Under the pieces are notes generated by a model, which worked only from the letters and a program-made list of their open reading frames with translations, did no database searches and was not told the origin of the DNA. A DNA stretch of 21,229 nt. Source: Prevotella sp. UBA4341. GTDB taxonomy: Bacteria; Bacteroidota; Bacteroidia; Bacteroidales; Bacteroidaceae. Below are positions 6,843-14,356 of this stretch, in pieces (position 1 is the first letter of the stretch; each line of letters begins with the position of its first letter). The stretch lies in NCBI GenBank assembly GCA_002393705.1, contig DGTH01000097.1, positions 1-21,229 of the forward strand. Reading direction: 5' to 3'. The translations under genes were made by a program, and so were the position numbers.

Positions 6843-9379
6843 CGTGAAGCTCCGCAGTTCTTACATATTAGGCAACCTTCCTGATAGACCAGCGTCTCTT
6901 GTCCGCAGTTGGGACACTTTTGTCCTTTGGCTTCTGTTCCGTCGGAGATGTACTTCTTCAGTGCACGTTCCACGCCGTTTTTCCACGTGTTGATGCTCTC
7001 GTTCTTTAGTTGCAGTGAACCGACAAGCTTGATGACGTGGTCAATGGGCATACGGTAGCGCAACACGCCTGAGATGAGCTTGGCGTAGTTCCAGTACTCG
7101 GGATTGAACTTCTCTGACAGGCCCTCAACGGTGGTCTTGTAACCACGCTTGTTCTCAAACTGGAAGTCGTAACGCTTCGTGCCGTCGGGGTTCTGCTGCT
7201 TGATGATTTTTCCCTTCGTCACGCTCTTGGGCAGCATGATGCCTTCCTCGTCGTCCTGCAGACCGGTGAAGATTTCGTAGGGATAGCCGTCCAGCAGTCC
7301 GACGAAGGCCACCCACTTGTCCTTGTTGTTCTGGAAGCGCACCACGTCGCATTCCAGCACCTGCGGGCGCACCTCGGTGACCTCGGGGTGCTTGCAGGGA
7401 GCCTCAACGGGCTTCTCTTCCTTTTTCTTCTCAACGGCTATCATCACACCGGCACGGCTTCCGTCACGGTAGATGGTGCAGCCCTTACAGCCTGAACGCC
7501 ATGCTTCTACATAGAGACGGTTCACCAGGGCCTCGTCAACGTCGTTAGGCAGGTTGACGGTGACGCTGATGGAGTGGTCAACCCACTTCTGAATGGCACC
7601 CTGCATGCGTACCTTCATCAGCCAGTCAACATCGTTGGCCGTGGCCTTATAATATGGAGAGCGGGCCACCAGCGCGTCTATCTCCTCCTGGGTGTAGCGC
7701 TTTGTGGTGTCGAGTCCGTTCACCTCCATCCACTTCATGAACTTGGGGTGATAGACAATATACTCCTCGAACGAATCGCCCACCTCGTCAACAAAGTCAA
7801 CATGCACATCGGTGTCACTGGGGTTAACCTTTCGACGGCGCTTATACACGGGCATGAAGACCGGCTCAATGCCACTCGTGGTCTGCGTCATCAGACTGGT
7901 GGTGCCCGTGGGGGCAATGGTCAGGCAGGCTATGTTGCGGCGGCCGTACTTCACCATGTCTTTATACAGCTGGTCATCGGCTTCTCTGAGTCGCAGAATG
8001 AACGGGTTCTGTTCCTCACGGCGGGCATCGTAGATTTCGAAGGAGCCACGCTCACGGGCCATCTCTACCGACGAGCGGTAGGCTGTAAGGGCCAGCGTGC
8101 GGTGCACGTTGACCGAGAAGTCGGTAGCCTCCTGGGTACCGTAGCGCAGCCCCATGGCGGCTATCATGTCGCCCTCGGCCGTGATGCCCACGCCTGTGCG
8201 ACGGCCCTTCGAGCTCTTGTTCTTAATTTTCTCCCAGAGGTGCTCTTCGGCTCCCTTCACTTCAGGCAGCTGCGGATCGGAAGCTATCTTCTCCAGTATC
8301 AGGTCTATCTTCTCCAGCTCCAAATCGACGATGTCGTCCATCAGTCGCTGGGCTTTCCTTACATGGTCGCGGAACAGGTCGTAGTCGAAGTAGGCCTCTT
8401 TAGTGAAGGGATTAACCACGTACGAATAGAGGTTGATGGAGAGCAGCCTGCATGAGTCGTAGGGACAAAGGGGAATCTCGCCACAGGGGTTCGTGGAAAC
8501 GGTGCGGAAGCCAAGGTCAGCGTAGCAGTCCGGAATACTCTCACGCAGAATGGTGTCCCAGAACAGCACGCCGGGCTCGGCGCTCTTCCACGCATTGTGT
8601 ACTATCTTTGCCCACAGGTCCTTTGCACTAATCTCTTTCCGCCATTCAGGCTCTTGGCTGTCAATGGGCCACTGCTGTACGTAGGGTTTGTTGTTGACGG
8701 CGGCCTCCATAAACTCATCGTCTATTTTCACCGAGACATTGGCCCCCGTTACCTTCCCTTCAGTCATCTTGGCATCAATAAAAGCCTCTGAGTCAGGATG
8801 CTTGATGCTCACCGAAAGCATGAGCGCACCGCGCCGGCCGTCCTGTGCCACCTCGCGCGTACTATTACTATATCGCTCCATGAAGGGCACCAGACCCGTC
8901 GAGGTGAGTGCCGAGTTGTTCACCGGCGACCCCTTCGGACGTATGTGGCTCAGGTCATGGCCCACACCGCCACGGCGCTTCATCAGTTGAACCTGCTCTT
9001 CGTCAATGCGCAGAATGGCACCGTAGGAGTCGGCATTGCCGTCCAGTCCGATGACGAAACAGTTAGAGAGTGAAGCCACTTGGTGGTTGTTGCCAATGCC
9101 CGTCATGGGGCTGCCTGCCGGAATAATGTAGCGAAAGTGGTCAAGCAGCTTGAAAACCTCGTCAGCCGTCAACGGGTTCGGGTATTTTTGTTCTATACGA
9201 GCTATTTCAGAAGCTATGCGGCGGTGCATGTCGGCAGGAGTGAGTTCGTAGATGCGCCCCTGGCTGTCCTTCATGGCGTACTTGTTCACCCATACGCGGG
9301 CGGCCAGTTCGTCACCGTCGAAGTAGCCTCTCGAGGCTTCCAGCGCCTCGTCGTGAGTGTAGGTCTTTGTTGGTTCCAT
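6833..9379 (-). CDS. nrdJ: Adenosylcobalamin-dependent (class II) ribonucleoside-diphosphate reductase
   Basis: An 848-residue enzyme that reduces ribonucleotides to deoxyribonucleotides using a B12-derived radical. Visible are the SLSNCFV redox cysteine (C107), a GGVGHDLSHIRP substrate loop, the STNPCGEIPL active-site motif, APTGTTSLMTQTTSGIEP, the SGCKGCTIYRDGSR motif typical of B12-dependent NrdJ, and a C-terminal zinc-ribbon-like segment with CPNCG and CKNCG. The frame extends upstream to 9613, but ATG at 9379 (MEPTKTYTHDEALEAS) is chosen because the family begins there and a Bacteroidetes promoter lies just upstream at 9415-9445. The space between promoter and ATG is too short for a cobalamin riboswitch. 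folB overlaps its 3' end. Confidence 0.96.
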   Translation of the reverse strand: MEPTKTYTHDEALEASRGYFDGDELAARVWVNKYAMKDSQGRIYELTPADMHRRIASEIARIEQKYPNPLTADEVFKLLDHFRYIIPAGSPMTGIGNNHQVASLSNCFVIGLDGNADSYGAILRIDEEQVQLMKRRGGVGHDLSHIRPKGSPVNNSALTSTGLVPFMERYSNSTREVAQDGRRGALMLSVSIKHPDSEAFIDAKMTEGKVTGANVSVKIDDEFMEAAVNNKPYVQQWPIDSQEPEWRKEISAKDLWAKIVHNAWKSAEPGVLFWDTILRESIPDCYADLGFRTVSTNPCGEIPLCPYDSCRLLSINLYSYVVNPFTKEAYFDYDLFRDHVRKAQRLMDDIVDLELEKIDLILEKIASDPQLPEVKGAEEHLWEKIKNKSSKGRRTGVGITAEGDMIAAMGLRYGTQEATDFSVNVHRTLALTAYRSSVEMARERGSFEIYDARREEQNPFILRLREADDQLYKDMVKYGRRNIACLTIAPTGTTSLMTQTTSGIEPVFMPVYKRRRKVNPSDTDVHVDFVDEVGDSFEEYIVYHPKFMKWMEVNGLDTTKRYTQEEIDALVARSPYYKATANDVDWLMKVRMQGAIQKWVDHSISVTVNLPNDVDEALVNRLYVEAWRSGCKGCTIYRDGSRAGVMIAVEKKKEEKPVEAPCKHPEVTEVRPQVLECDVVRFQNNKDKWVAFVGLLDGYPYEIFTGLQDDEEGIMLPKSVTKGKIIKQQNPDGTKRYDFQFENKRGYKTTVEGLSEKFNPEYWNYAKLISGVLRYRMPIDHVIKLVGSLQLKNESINTWKNGVERALKKYISDGTEAKGQKCPNCGQETLVYQEGCLICKNCGASRCG

Positions 9380-9414
9380 TGGTTCGTTTAGTTGGGGTTT
9401 GTTGAAAATTTGTG

Positions 9415-9445
9415 CAAAGTTACGAATAAGCGAAGAGAAAACAAA
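9415..9445 (-). promoter_or_regulatory. Bacteroidetes-type promoter of nrdJ-folB
   Basis: Minus-strand TTTG (9442-9445) is followed by a 19-nt spacer and TAACTTTG (9415-9422), a full match to the TTTG / TAnnTTTG pattern. It lies about 35 nt upstream of the nrdJ ATG. Confidence 0.75.
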
Positions 9446-9465
9446 GCCATTCCACTTTTTTTTCG

Positions 9466-9473
9466 TATATTTG
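9466..9473 (+). promoter_or_regulatory. Candidate -7 promoter element of the M6 protease gene
   Basis: TATATTTG matches TAnnTTTG and lies 24 nt before the ATG at 9498, in the 118-bp divergent region shared with nrdJ. No good -33 TTTG is visible. Confidence 0.55.
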
Positions 9474-9497
9474 CACCCGAATTGCTTAATTAGGCGT

Positions 9498-11192
9498 ATG
9501 AAACAAACACGATACTTCACTCTTCTCCTGTTGCTGCTCATGGTGGTAACTGTAGCACGGGCCGTTCCTGCCAGGCCCGGCACGAAGCAAACTTTTACCC
9601 TGAATGGTGGCACCCGGCTGAGTGCTGTCCTTACGGGCGACGAGTACCTGCACTACTGGCTTACGGATGACGGACTGAAGCTCGACGACGACGGCTCGGT
9701 CATCAGTCCGCAGGCGTTCAGCTGGCTTCGGCAGAAGGCCGCAGCCCGGCGTATGCACAACGGTGAGCGCAGAACCCGACGTCTGAAGAAGGCTCAGACG
9801 ACCTCTGGCCGTACGCTACCTGTCAGAACCTACGAGGGCCGGAAGCGCGGACTCATTATCCTGGTGGAGTTCAGCGACCTACAGTTCCGTGAAGGCCACG
9901 ACCTGGACTTCTACTACCGCATGGCCAACGAGGTGGCGTTCAGTACCCAAGACGGCTTCCACGCCAGCGTTCACGACTACTTCATGGACCAGAGCCGTGG
10001 ACGTTTTGACCTGACGTTCGACGTGCTCGGCCCCATCAAAATGCCTCAAAGCTACACCTACTACGGACAGAACGGCGGTAAGTATAACTTCGACCTGCAT
10101 CCGGGTGAAATGCTCATCAGCGCCTGTCAGGCTGTTGACGACGCGGTTGATTTCCACCACTACGACTGGGACGCGGACGGAGAGGTTGACCAAGTCATGA
10201 TTATCTATGCCGGGCGCGGCGAGAATAATGGCGGCGGTAGCCAGACCATTTGGCCCCACGAGTGGACACTTGACGAGGCTGAAGGCCACACCATCATGCT
10301 CGACGGACTGACCATCAACACCTACGCCTGCTCGTGCGAGATGAAGACCAACCTGCAGGTTGACGGCATAGGCACTACCTGCCACGAGTTCAGCCATTGT
10401 CTCGGACTGCCCGACTTCTACGATACCGATTATGGCGGCCACTACGGCATGGACCGTTGGTCAGTTATGGCCAAAGGCAGCTATAACGACCAGGCCTTCA
10501 CGCCAGCCGGCTTTACCAGCTTGGAGCGCATGTGCTGCGGCTGGCTCGAACCTGTCGTGCTGCAAGGAGACATGGAAATCGACAACATGAAGGGCCTCAC
10601 CGAGGGGGGCGAGGCCTGCATCGTCAGCAACGATGCCTGGCCCGACGAGTTCTACCTCTTGGAAAACCGGCAACCCGTCAGTTGGGATGCCTACCTGCCT
10701 GGCAGCGGACTGCTCGTCATCCACGTTGACTACGACGAAATGGCGTGGCAGTGGAATCTGGTGAATACCATCGGCAACTTTGAGAGCGAGCCTGGCTACG
10801 GGCCTGGAGCCGTTAACGACCACCAGCGCTGCACCATCTTCCATGCTGACAATAACAATGGCAGTTCCGCCACGGCCACCTATCCGCAACCGGAGAGCAA
10901 TGAGCTTACCCCCACGTCAATCCCTGCCGCCGCGCTTTTCCACCCCAACTCTGAAGGTCGTTATACAATGAACGCCTCTGTGACCGCCATCACCCAAAAT
11001 GCTGACGGTACAGTGTCGTTCCGCTTCTCTGGGCCCGAACCAACCGCCATCACCCAACCGCCTTCACTCATCACCCATCACCCATCACCCATCACCCATC
11101 ACCCATCACCCATCACCCTTACCGGCCGGCCCGCCGGCCGAAACCCACACGGAATTATTATTATTAACGGTAAAAAAACAATGATAAAATGA
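9498..11192 (+). CDS. Secreted M6-family metalloprotease (immune-inhibitor-A-like)
   Basis: A 564-residue exported zinc protease. The frame is open from 9399, but the ATG at 9498 gives a signal peptide (MKQTRYFTLLLLLLMVVTVA) and sits just after a TAnnTTTG element. After a propeptide-like region (about 25-110) comes the M6 domain. It holds GLIILVEFSDLQF, VHDYFMDQSRGRFDLTFDVLGP, a calcium-site-like DWDADGEVDQ segment, and the zinc motif HEFSHCLGLPD (residues 296-306; ligands H296, H300 and D306, base E297), followed by YGMDRWSVMAKGSY. A linker made of seven ATCACCC repeats leads to a short tail GIIIINGKKTMIK like that of the first gene, which suggests export or anchoring. The stop overlaps the next ATG (ATGA). 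Substrate unknown. Confidence 0.92.
   Translation: MKQTRYFTLLLLLLMVVTVARAVPARPGTKQTFTLNGGTRLSAVLTGDEYLHYWLTDDGLKLDDDGSVISPQAFSWLRQKAAARRMHNGERRTRRLKKAQTTSGRTLPVRTYEGRKRGLIILVEFSDLQFREGHDLDFYYRMANEVAFSTQDGFHASVHDYFMDQSRGRFDLTFDVLGPIKMPQSYTYYGQNGGKYNFDLHPGEMLISACQAVDDAVDFHHYDWDADGEVDQVMIIYAGRGENNGGGSQTIWPHEWTLDEAEGHTIMLDGLTINTYACSCEMKTNLQVDGIGTTCHEFSHCLGLPDFYDTDYGGHYGMDRWSVMAKGSYNDQAFTPAGFTSLERMCCGWLEPVVLQGDMEIDNMKGLTEGGEACIVSNDAWPDEFYLLENRQPVSWDAYLPGSGLLVIHVDYDEMAWQWNLVNTIGNFESEPGYGPGAVNDHQRCTIFHADNNNGSSATATYPQPESNELTPTSIPAAALFHPNSEGRYTMNASVTAITQNADGTVSFRFSGPEPTAITQPPSLITHHPSPITHHPSPITLTGRPAGRNPHGIIIINGKKTMIK
11070..11118 (+). repeat. Seven perfect ATCACCC heptamers in the protease linker
   Basis: Seven exact tandem 7-bp units encode repeated THHPSPI peptides just before the C-terminal tail. 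One-unit slippage would change the frame, lose the tail and disturb the ATGA coupling to the next gene. Confidence 0.95.
11123..11140 (+). repeat. GC-rich palindrome before the protease tail
   Basis: CGGCCGG and CCGGCCG arms flank a 4-nt loop directly after the heptamer array, within the coding sequence (encoding part of TGRPAGRNP). Confidence 0.6.
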
Positions 11193-14188
11193 AGAACCTG
11201 CTAACCCGCCGAACCATTCGCAAGTATGCTGACCTCGATGTCAGCGAAACGTTGCTGTGCGACCTCATGGAGAAGGCTGCACGCACCCAGACCATGGGCA
11301 ACTTGCAGCTGTACAGCGTCGTCGTCACACGCGATGCCGAGATGAAACAACGCTTGGCTCCTGCCCACTTCAATCAACCCATGGTGACCGAAGCCCCCGT
11401 GGTGCTCACCATTTGTGCCGACTTTAACCGTACCACGCGATGGTGCCGCAACCGCATGGCCGACCCAGGCTACGACAACCTGCTGTCCTACCAGAACGCC
11501 ATGACCGACGCCCTGCTCTATACGCAGACGCTCTGCAACCTCATGGACGAGGAAGGACTGGGCTACTGCTACTTAGGCACCACGGTCTATCAGCCCGGGC
11601 AGATTATCGACATCCTGCAGTTGCCCAAGCTGACCATGCCCGTGGCCACCCTCACCGTGGGCTGGCCTGCCGAAGAACCGCCGCTCAGCGACCGTCTGCC
11701 CCTGGGAAGCTTCGTACACAGGGAGACCTACCGCGACTACACGCCCGGAGACATTGACACCTATTATATATATAAGGAGCAGCTGCCCGAGAACCAGGAG
11801 TTTGTACGCATCAACCAGAAGGAGACGCTGGCTCAGGTCTTCACCGACATACGCTATACCCGTAAGGACAACGAGGCCATGTCCGAAGGACTGCTGCAGA
11901 CGCTGAAGCGTCAGGGCTTCCTGCTCGTCATGCTTTTCGCCACTCTCCTCCTCCTTCCTCCTTCCTCCTTGCTCCGTGCTCAGAACTCCTCCCCGTTGGG
12001 GAGGTCGGGAGGGGTCTCTTCCTGGACGGCCGACAACGGCAATGGCACCTACACCAACCCGCTGTTCTACGACGAGTTCAGCGACCCCGACATTCTGCGC
12101 GTGGGCGACGACTACTACCTGGCCGGCACCACCATGCACTCCGTACCCGGACTGGTCATCCTGCACTCGCGCGACCTCGTCAACTGGGAGAACATCAGCT
12201 ACTGCTTCGACCGCTTCGACTTCCCCGACGATGCCTTCTGGCTCAAGAACCACAAGGAGATTTACGGCCAGGGCATCTGGGCACCCTGCATCCGCTACGC
12301 GGGCGGACAGTTCTACATCTACTCCAACATCAACGGCAAGGGCCTGCAGTGCTACACGTCGAAGGACATTCGCGGACCGTGGAAGCACCACAACATGCAG
12401 GGACGCATCTACGACCTTTCCGTGCTTTTCGACGACGACGGAAAGATATACGCCATTCATGGCTATGGCGAGGTGAAGTGTACCGAGCTGAAGCCCGACA
12501 TGAGCGGTCCCGTCGAGGAGACAGAGCGCGTCATCATTCCTGAAGGCTCCGGCGTCGGCGAAGGGCACCACATGTATAAGATTAACGGCATGTACTACCT
12601 TATCTCCACCGATTACATGCCCAACGGCCGTACGCTCTGCTCGCGCTCGAAGAACATCTGGGGACCCTACGAGACACGCGTCATCACCGCCGACGAGACC
12701 TTCGGCTACCATGCCGCTTCGCTCACGCAGGTTCCTCGTGGCGAGCAGTACCGCATAGGCCACGACGGCACCCAGTTCGGCATCCCTGCAGTCGATAAGG
12801 ATGCCACGGCCTGCACCAACATCCACCAGGGCGGCATTGTGCAGGACCAGAGCGGACAGTGGTGGGCACTTTTGATGATGGACTTCCACTCCATCGGCCG
12901 CACTACCACACTGGCCCCCATCACGTGGCAGGACGGCTGGCCCATGCTCGGACTGGAGGGTAACCTCGGCCGTGCACCACGGACGTGGTTCAAGCCAAAC
13001 GTGGGTGATGTCTCGAGCTACGAGGTACGAGGTACGAGGTACGAGATTACACCCCATGCACCCTACGTCCGCTCGGACGACTTCAACCGTACCTCGAACT
13101 TCGCACCCCGCACCTCGAACCTCGAACCTCGTACCTCGACTAATCCACTCAACCCCATTTGGCAATGGAACCACAACCCCGACGACTCAAAGTGGAGCCT
13201 GAAGAACGGACGCCTGCGTATTCAGGCACAACCTGCCGAACAGCTCATGTGGGCGCGTAACACGCTGACCCAGCGCGTCATCGGTCCGCGCAGCATCGTC
13301 ACCGTCGAACTTTACACCAAGGGCATGAAGGACGGCGATGTCTGCGGTCTGGGCAACATCAACGTGCCCTGCTCCTGGATTGGCATCAGCCTCCCCCCTT
13401 CCCCCTCCCAAAGAGGGGGCTCTGAATACCTTCTCCGCTGTTTTGAACAAGCCGCCAACGACACCACTTCCCTGTCCGTCCGTCTGCCCGACGGTAAAAT
13501 CTGGCTCCGGTGCATTGGCGACTACGACAACGACAAGATGCAGTATGCCTACTCCACTGACGGAGAAACATTCCAGACACTCGGTCGGGAAATGGCCCTC
13601 AGCTATCAGCTCATCACCTTCCAGGGTTCGCGCCACGCCCTCTTCGCCTTCAACAGCAAGGGCAAGAACGGCGGCTACGCCGAGTTCGACAACTTCACCG
13701 TCGTGGAGCCCGATGCCGACCGCAGCCAGAACATACCTCTGGGTAAGACCGTCACCATCATCAACCTTGCCACCGGCCGCCCCATGATTGCATTGGATCA
13801 CGGTGTGGTACACGACATTGACCCTGCCTTGTTAGACAACCCCAACTCCGAGCGCGACATCAACAACCGCGACCGCAACACCCGCGAGAAGACCCGCTTC
13901 CGCGTCATCGACCGCGGACAGGGACGTGTCGTCCTGCAGTGCGAGGACGGACGCTACATCTTCGTGGCTGGCCAAGGACTGCCCGGCGACGTGCGACTGA
14001 CCACCGACCCCGACAAGGCCGAGGTATTCCTCTGGCAAGACTACCTGAACCACGACTTTATGCTCCTCTCCCTGCGCAACCATCGCTACATCGGCAAGAG
14101 TCCCACGACGGGCAGCCCGTACTCCATGGACTTCCCTGGTGCCGACCCCGCCCGTCGAAACGGCAGCGTGCTGCACTGGGAGGAGTAA
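11189..14188 (+). CDS. Nitroreductase-GH43 glycosidase joint ORF
   Basis: One uninterrupted 999-codon frame. Residues 1-247 are a complete FMN-dependent nitroreductase (LTRRTIRKYAD start, TLCNLMDEEGLGYCYLG, TLTVGWPAEEP), a cytoplasmic NAD(P)H oxidoreductase family. Residues about 239-265 (LKRQGFLLVMLFATLLLLPP, then SSLLRAQ) look exactly like a signal peptide. Residues about 286-607 form a GH43 five-bladed propeller with predicted base D299 (SDPD), pKa modulator D409 (YDLS) and acid E458 (GEGHH). A repeat-built linker (607-652), a beta-sandwich (about 653-840) and a beta-trefoil-like C-terminus (about 850-999) follow. GH43 enzymes cleave arabinose- or xylose-containing glycans. Internal starts for a secreted GH43 could be ATG 11879 or ATG 11930. 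The ATG at 11189 overlaps the protease stop. Two genes that lost a stop codon are more likely than a working chimera. Confidence 0.85.
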   Translation: MKNLLTRRTIRKYADLDVSETLLCDLMEKAARTQTMGNLQLYSVVVTRDAEMKQRLAPAHFNQPMVTEAPVVLTICADFNRTTRWCRNRMADPGYDNLLSYQNAMTDALLYTQTLCNLMDEEGLGYCYLGTTVYQPGQIIDILQLPKLTMPVATLTVGWPAEEPPLSDRLPLGSFVHRETYRDYTPGDIDTYYIYKEQLPENQEFVRINQKETLAQVFTDIRYTRKDNEAMSEGLLQTLKRQGFLLVMLFATLLLLPPSSLLRAQNSSPLGRSGGVSSWTADNGNGTYTNPLFYDEFSDPDILRVGDDYYLAGTTMHSVPGLVILHSRDLVNWENISYCFDRFDFPDDAFWLKNHKEIYGQGIWAPCIRYAGGQFYIYSNINGKGLQCYTSKDIRGPWKHHNMQGRIYDLSVLFDDDGKIYAIHGYGEVKCTELKPDMSGPVEETERVIIPEGSGVGEGHHMYKINGMYYLISTDYMPNGRTLCSRSKNIWGPYETRVITADETFGYHAASLTQVPRGEQYRIGHDGTQFGIPAVDKDATACTNIHQGGIVQDQSGQWWALLMMDFHSIGRTTTLAPITWQDGWPMLGLEGNLGRAPRTWFKPNVGDVSSYEVRGTRYEITPHAPYVRSDDFNRTSNFAPRTSNLEPRTSTNPLNPIWQWNHNPDDSKWSLKNGRLRIQAQPAEQLMWARNTLTQRVIGPRSIVTVELYTKGMKDGDVCGLGNINVPCSWIGISLPPSPSQRGGSEYLLRCFEQAANDTTSLSVRLPDGKIWLRCIGDYDNDKMQYAYSTDGETFQTLGREMALSYQLITFQGSRHALFAFNSKGKNGGYAEFDNFTVVEPDADRSQNIPLGKTVTIINLATGRPMIALDHGVVHDIDPALLDNPNSERDINNRDRNTREKTRFRVIDRGQGRVVLQCEDGRYIFVAGQGLPGDVRLTTDPDKAEVFLWQDYLNHDFMLLSLRNHRYIGKSPTTGSPYSMDFPGADPARRNGSVLHWEE
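11950..11970 (+). repeat. Three CCTCCTT heptamers at the nitroreductase-GH43 junction
   Basis: Three exact tandem 7-bp units encode part of the hydrophobic core of the signal-peptide-like segment (LLPPSSLL). Slippage by one unit would uncouple the two halves of the ORF. Confidence 0.85.
11988..12015 (+). repeat. GC-rich palindromic repeat, copy 1, in GH43 coding sequence
   Basis: Hairpin CCTCCCC-GTT-GGGGAGG followed by TCGGGAGGGG. It encodes NSSPLGRSGGV directly after the signal-peptide-like segment. The form resembles repeated palindromes seen widely in Bacteroidetes genomes. A second, inverted relative lies at 13391-13420. Confidence 0.7.
13019..13046 (+). repeat. Four TACGAGG heptamers (left arm) in the GH43 linker
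   Basis: Four tandem 7-bp units (the last is TACGAGA) encode YEVRGTRYE. The array is complementary to the ACCTCGA array at 13112-13139. Confidence 0.9.
13112..13139 (+). repeat. Four ACCTCGA/T heptamers (right arm) in the GH43 linker
   Basis: Four tandem 7-bp units, preceded by a stray unit at 13091-13097, encode the RTSNLEPRTS-type linker. The third unit ACCTCGT is the exact complement of the left-arm repeat register, so the arms can pair across about 65 nt. Confidence 0.9.
13391..13420 (-). repeat. GC-rich palindromic repeat, copy 2 (inverted), in GH43 coding sequence
   Basis: On the minus strand a CCCCCTC/GAGGGGG stem is followed by AGGGGGG-type sequence, the same organisation as copy 1 in opposite orientation. 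It inserts LPPSPSQRGG into the beta-sandwich domain (about residues 735-745). Confidence 0.65.
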
Positions 14189-14264
14189 AAAAGTTTACTC
14201 TATCGCATCGACGTTCTCACGTAGCAGCTTGATGACATCGTCGGCAGATGATACATATTTCCCT

Positions 14265-14310
14265 CGAATAATATATCAATTCGGGTATAAATTTGGATAA
14301 AACATTCAAA
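14265..14310 (+). repeat. 46-bp dispersed repeat, copy A
   Basis: Identical over 46 bp to 20172-20217 and in the same orientation. Starts CGAATAATATATCAATTCGG and ends AACATTCAAA. It contains TAAATTTG (14288-14295), which matches the -7 promoter consensus. Confidence 0.9.
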
Positions 14311-14327
14311 ATTATACCCGAACTGAT
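14275..14327. repeat. Inverted repeat around copy A
   Basis: TTCGGGTATAA (14280-14290) and TTATACCCGAA (14312-14322) form a perfect 11-bp inverted repeat with a 21-nt loop, extendable to 16 bp with one mismatch. The right arm lies outside the 46-bp repeat and is absent from copy B. It could be a terminator, an operator or one end of a small element. Confidence 0.7.
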
Positions 14328-14356
14328 GTAATAAAGCAGTTGTGAGTATCTAATGA

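Larger units (their letters stand above)
14189..14356. other. Intergenic region with a 46-bp repeat and a possible gene remnant
   Basis: Holds the 46-bp repeat copy A and an inverted repeat (see those entries). On the minus strand, 14195-14266 reads as a 24-codon protein-like tail (GKYVSSADDVIKLLRENVDA, then IE and a stop) with no start. This may be the end of a deleted gene. No T-rich terminator for the GH43 gene was seen. Confidence 0.4.

Noticed and set aside
9399..9497. N-terminal extension of the M6 protease from 9399
   Set aside because: It would run through the promoter region and place 33 residues before a clear signal peptide; ATG 9498 is better.
9380..9613. 78-codon N-terminal extension of nrdJ
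   Set aside because: It overlaps the divergent promoter region and the protease start, and the NrdJ family begins at the Met at 9379.
11070..11118. CRISPR-like array
   Set aside because: Units are 7 bp, directly adjacent and without spacers, and lie within coding sequence.
11573..13174. 533-codon minus-strand open frame opposite GH43
   Set aside because: It is a shadow of the GC-rich GH43 codons; low-complexity Val/Ala/Gly-rich product with no domain, while the plus strand encodes clear GH43 motifs.
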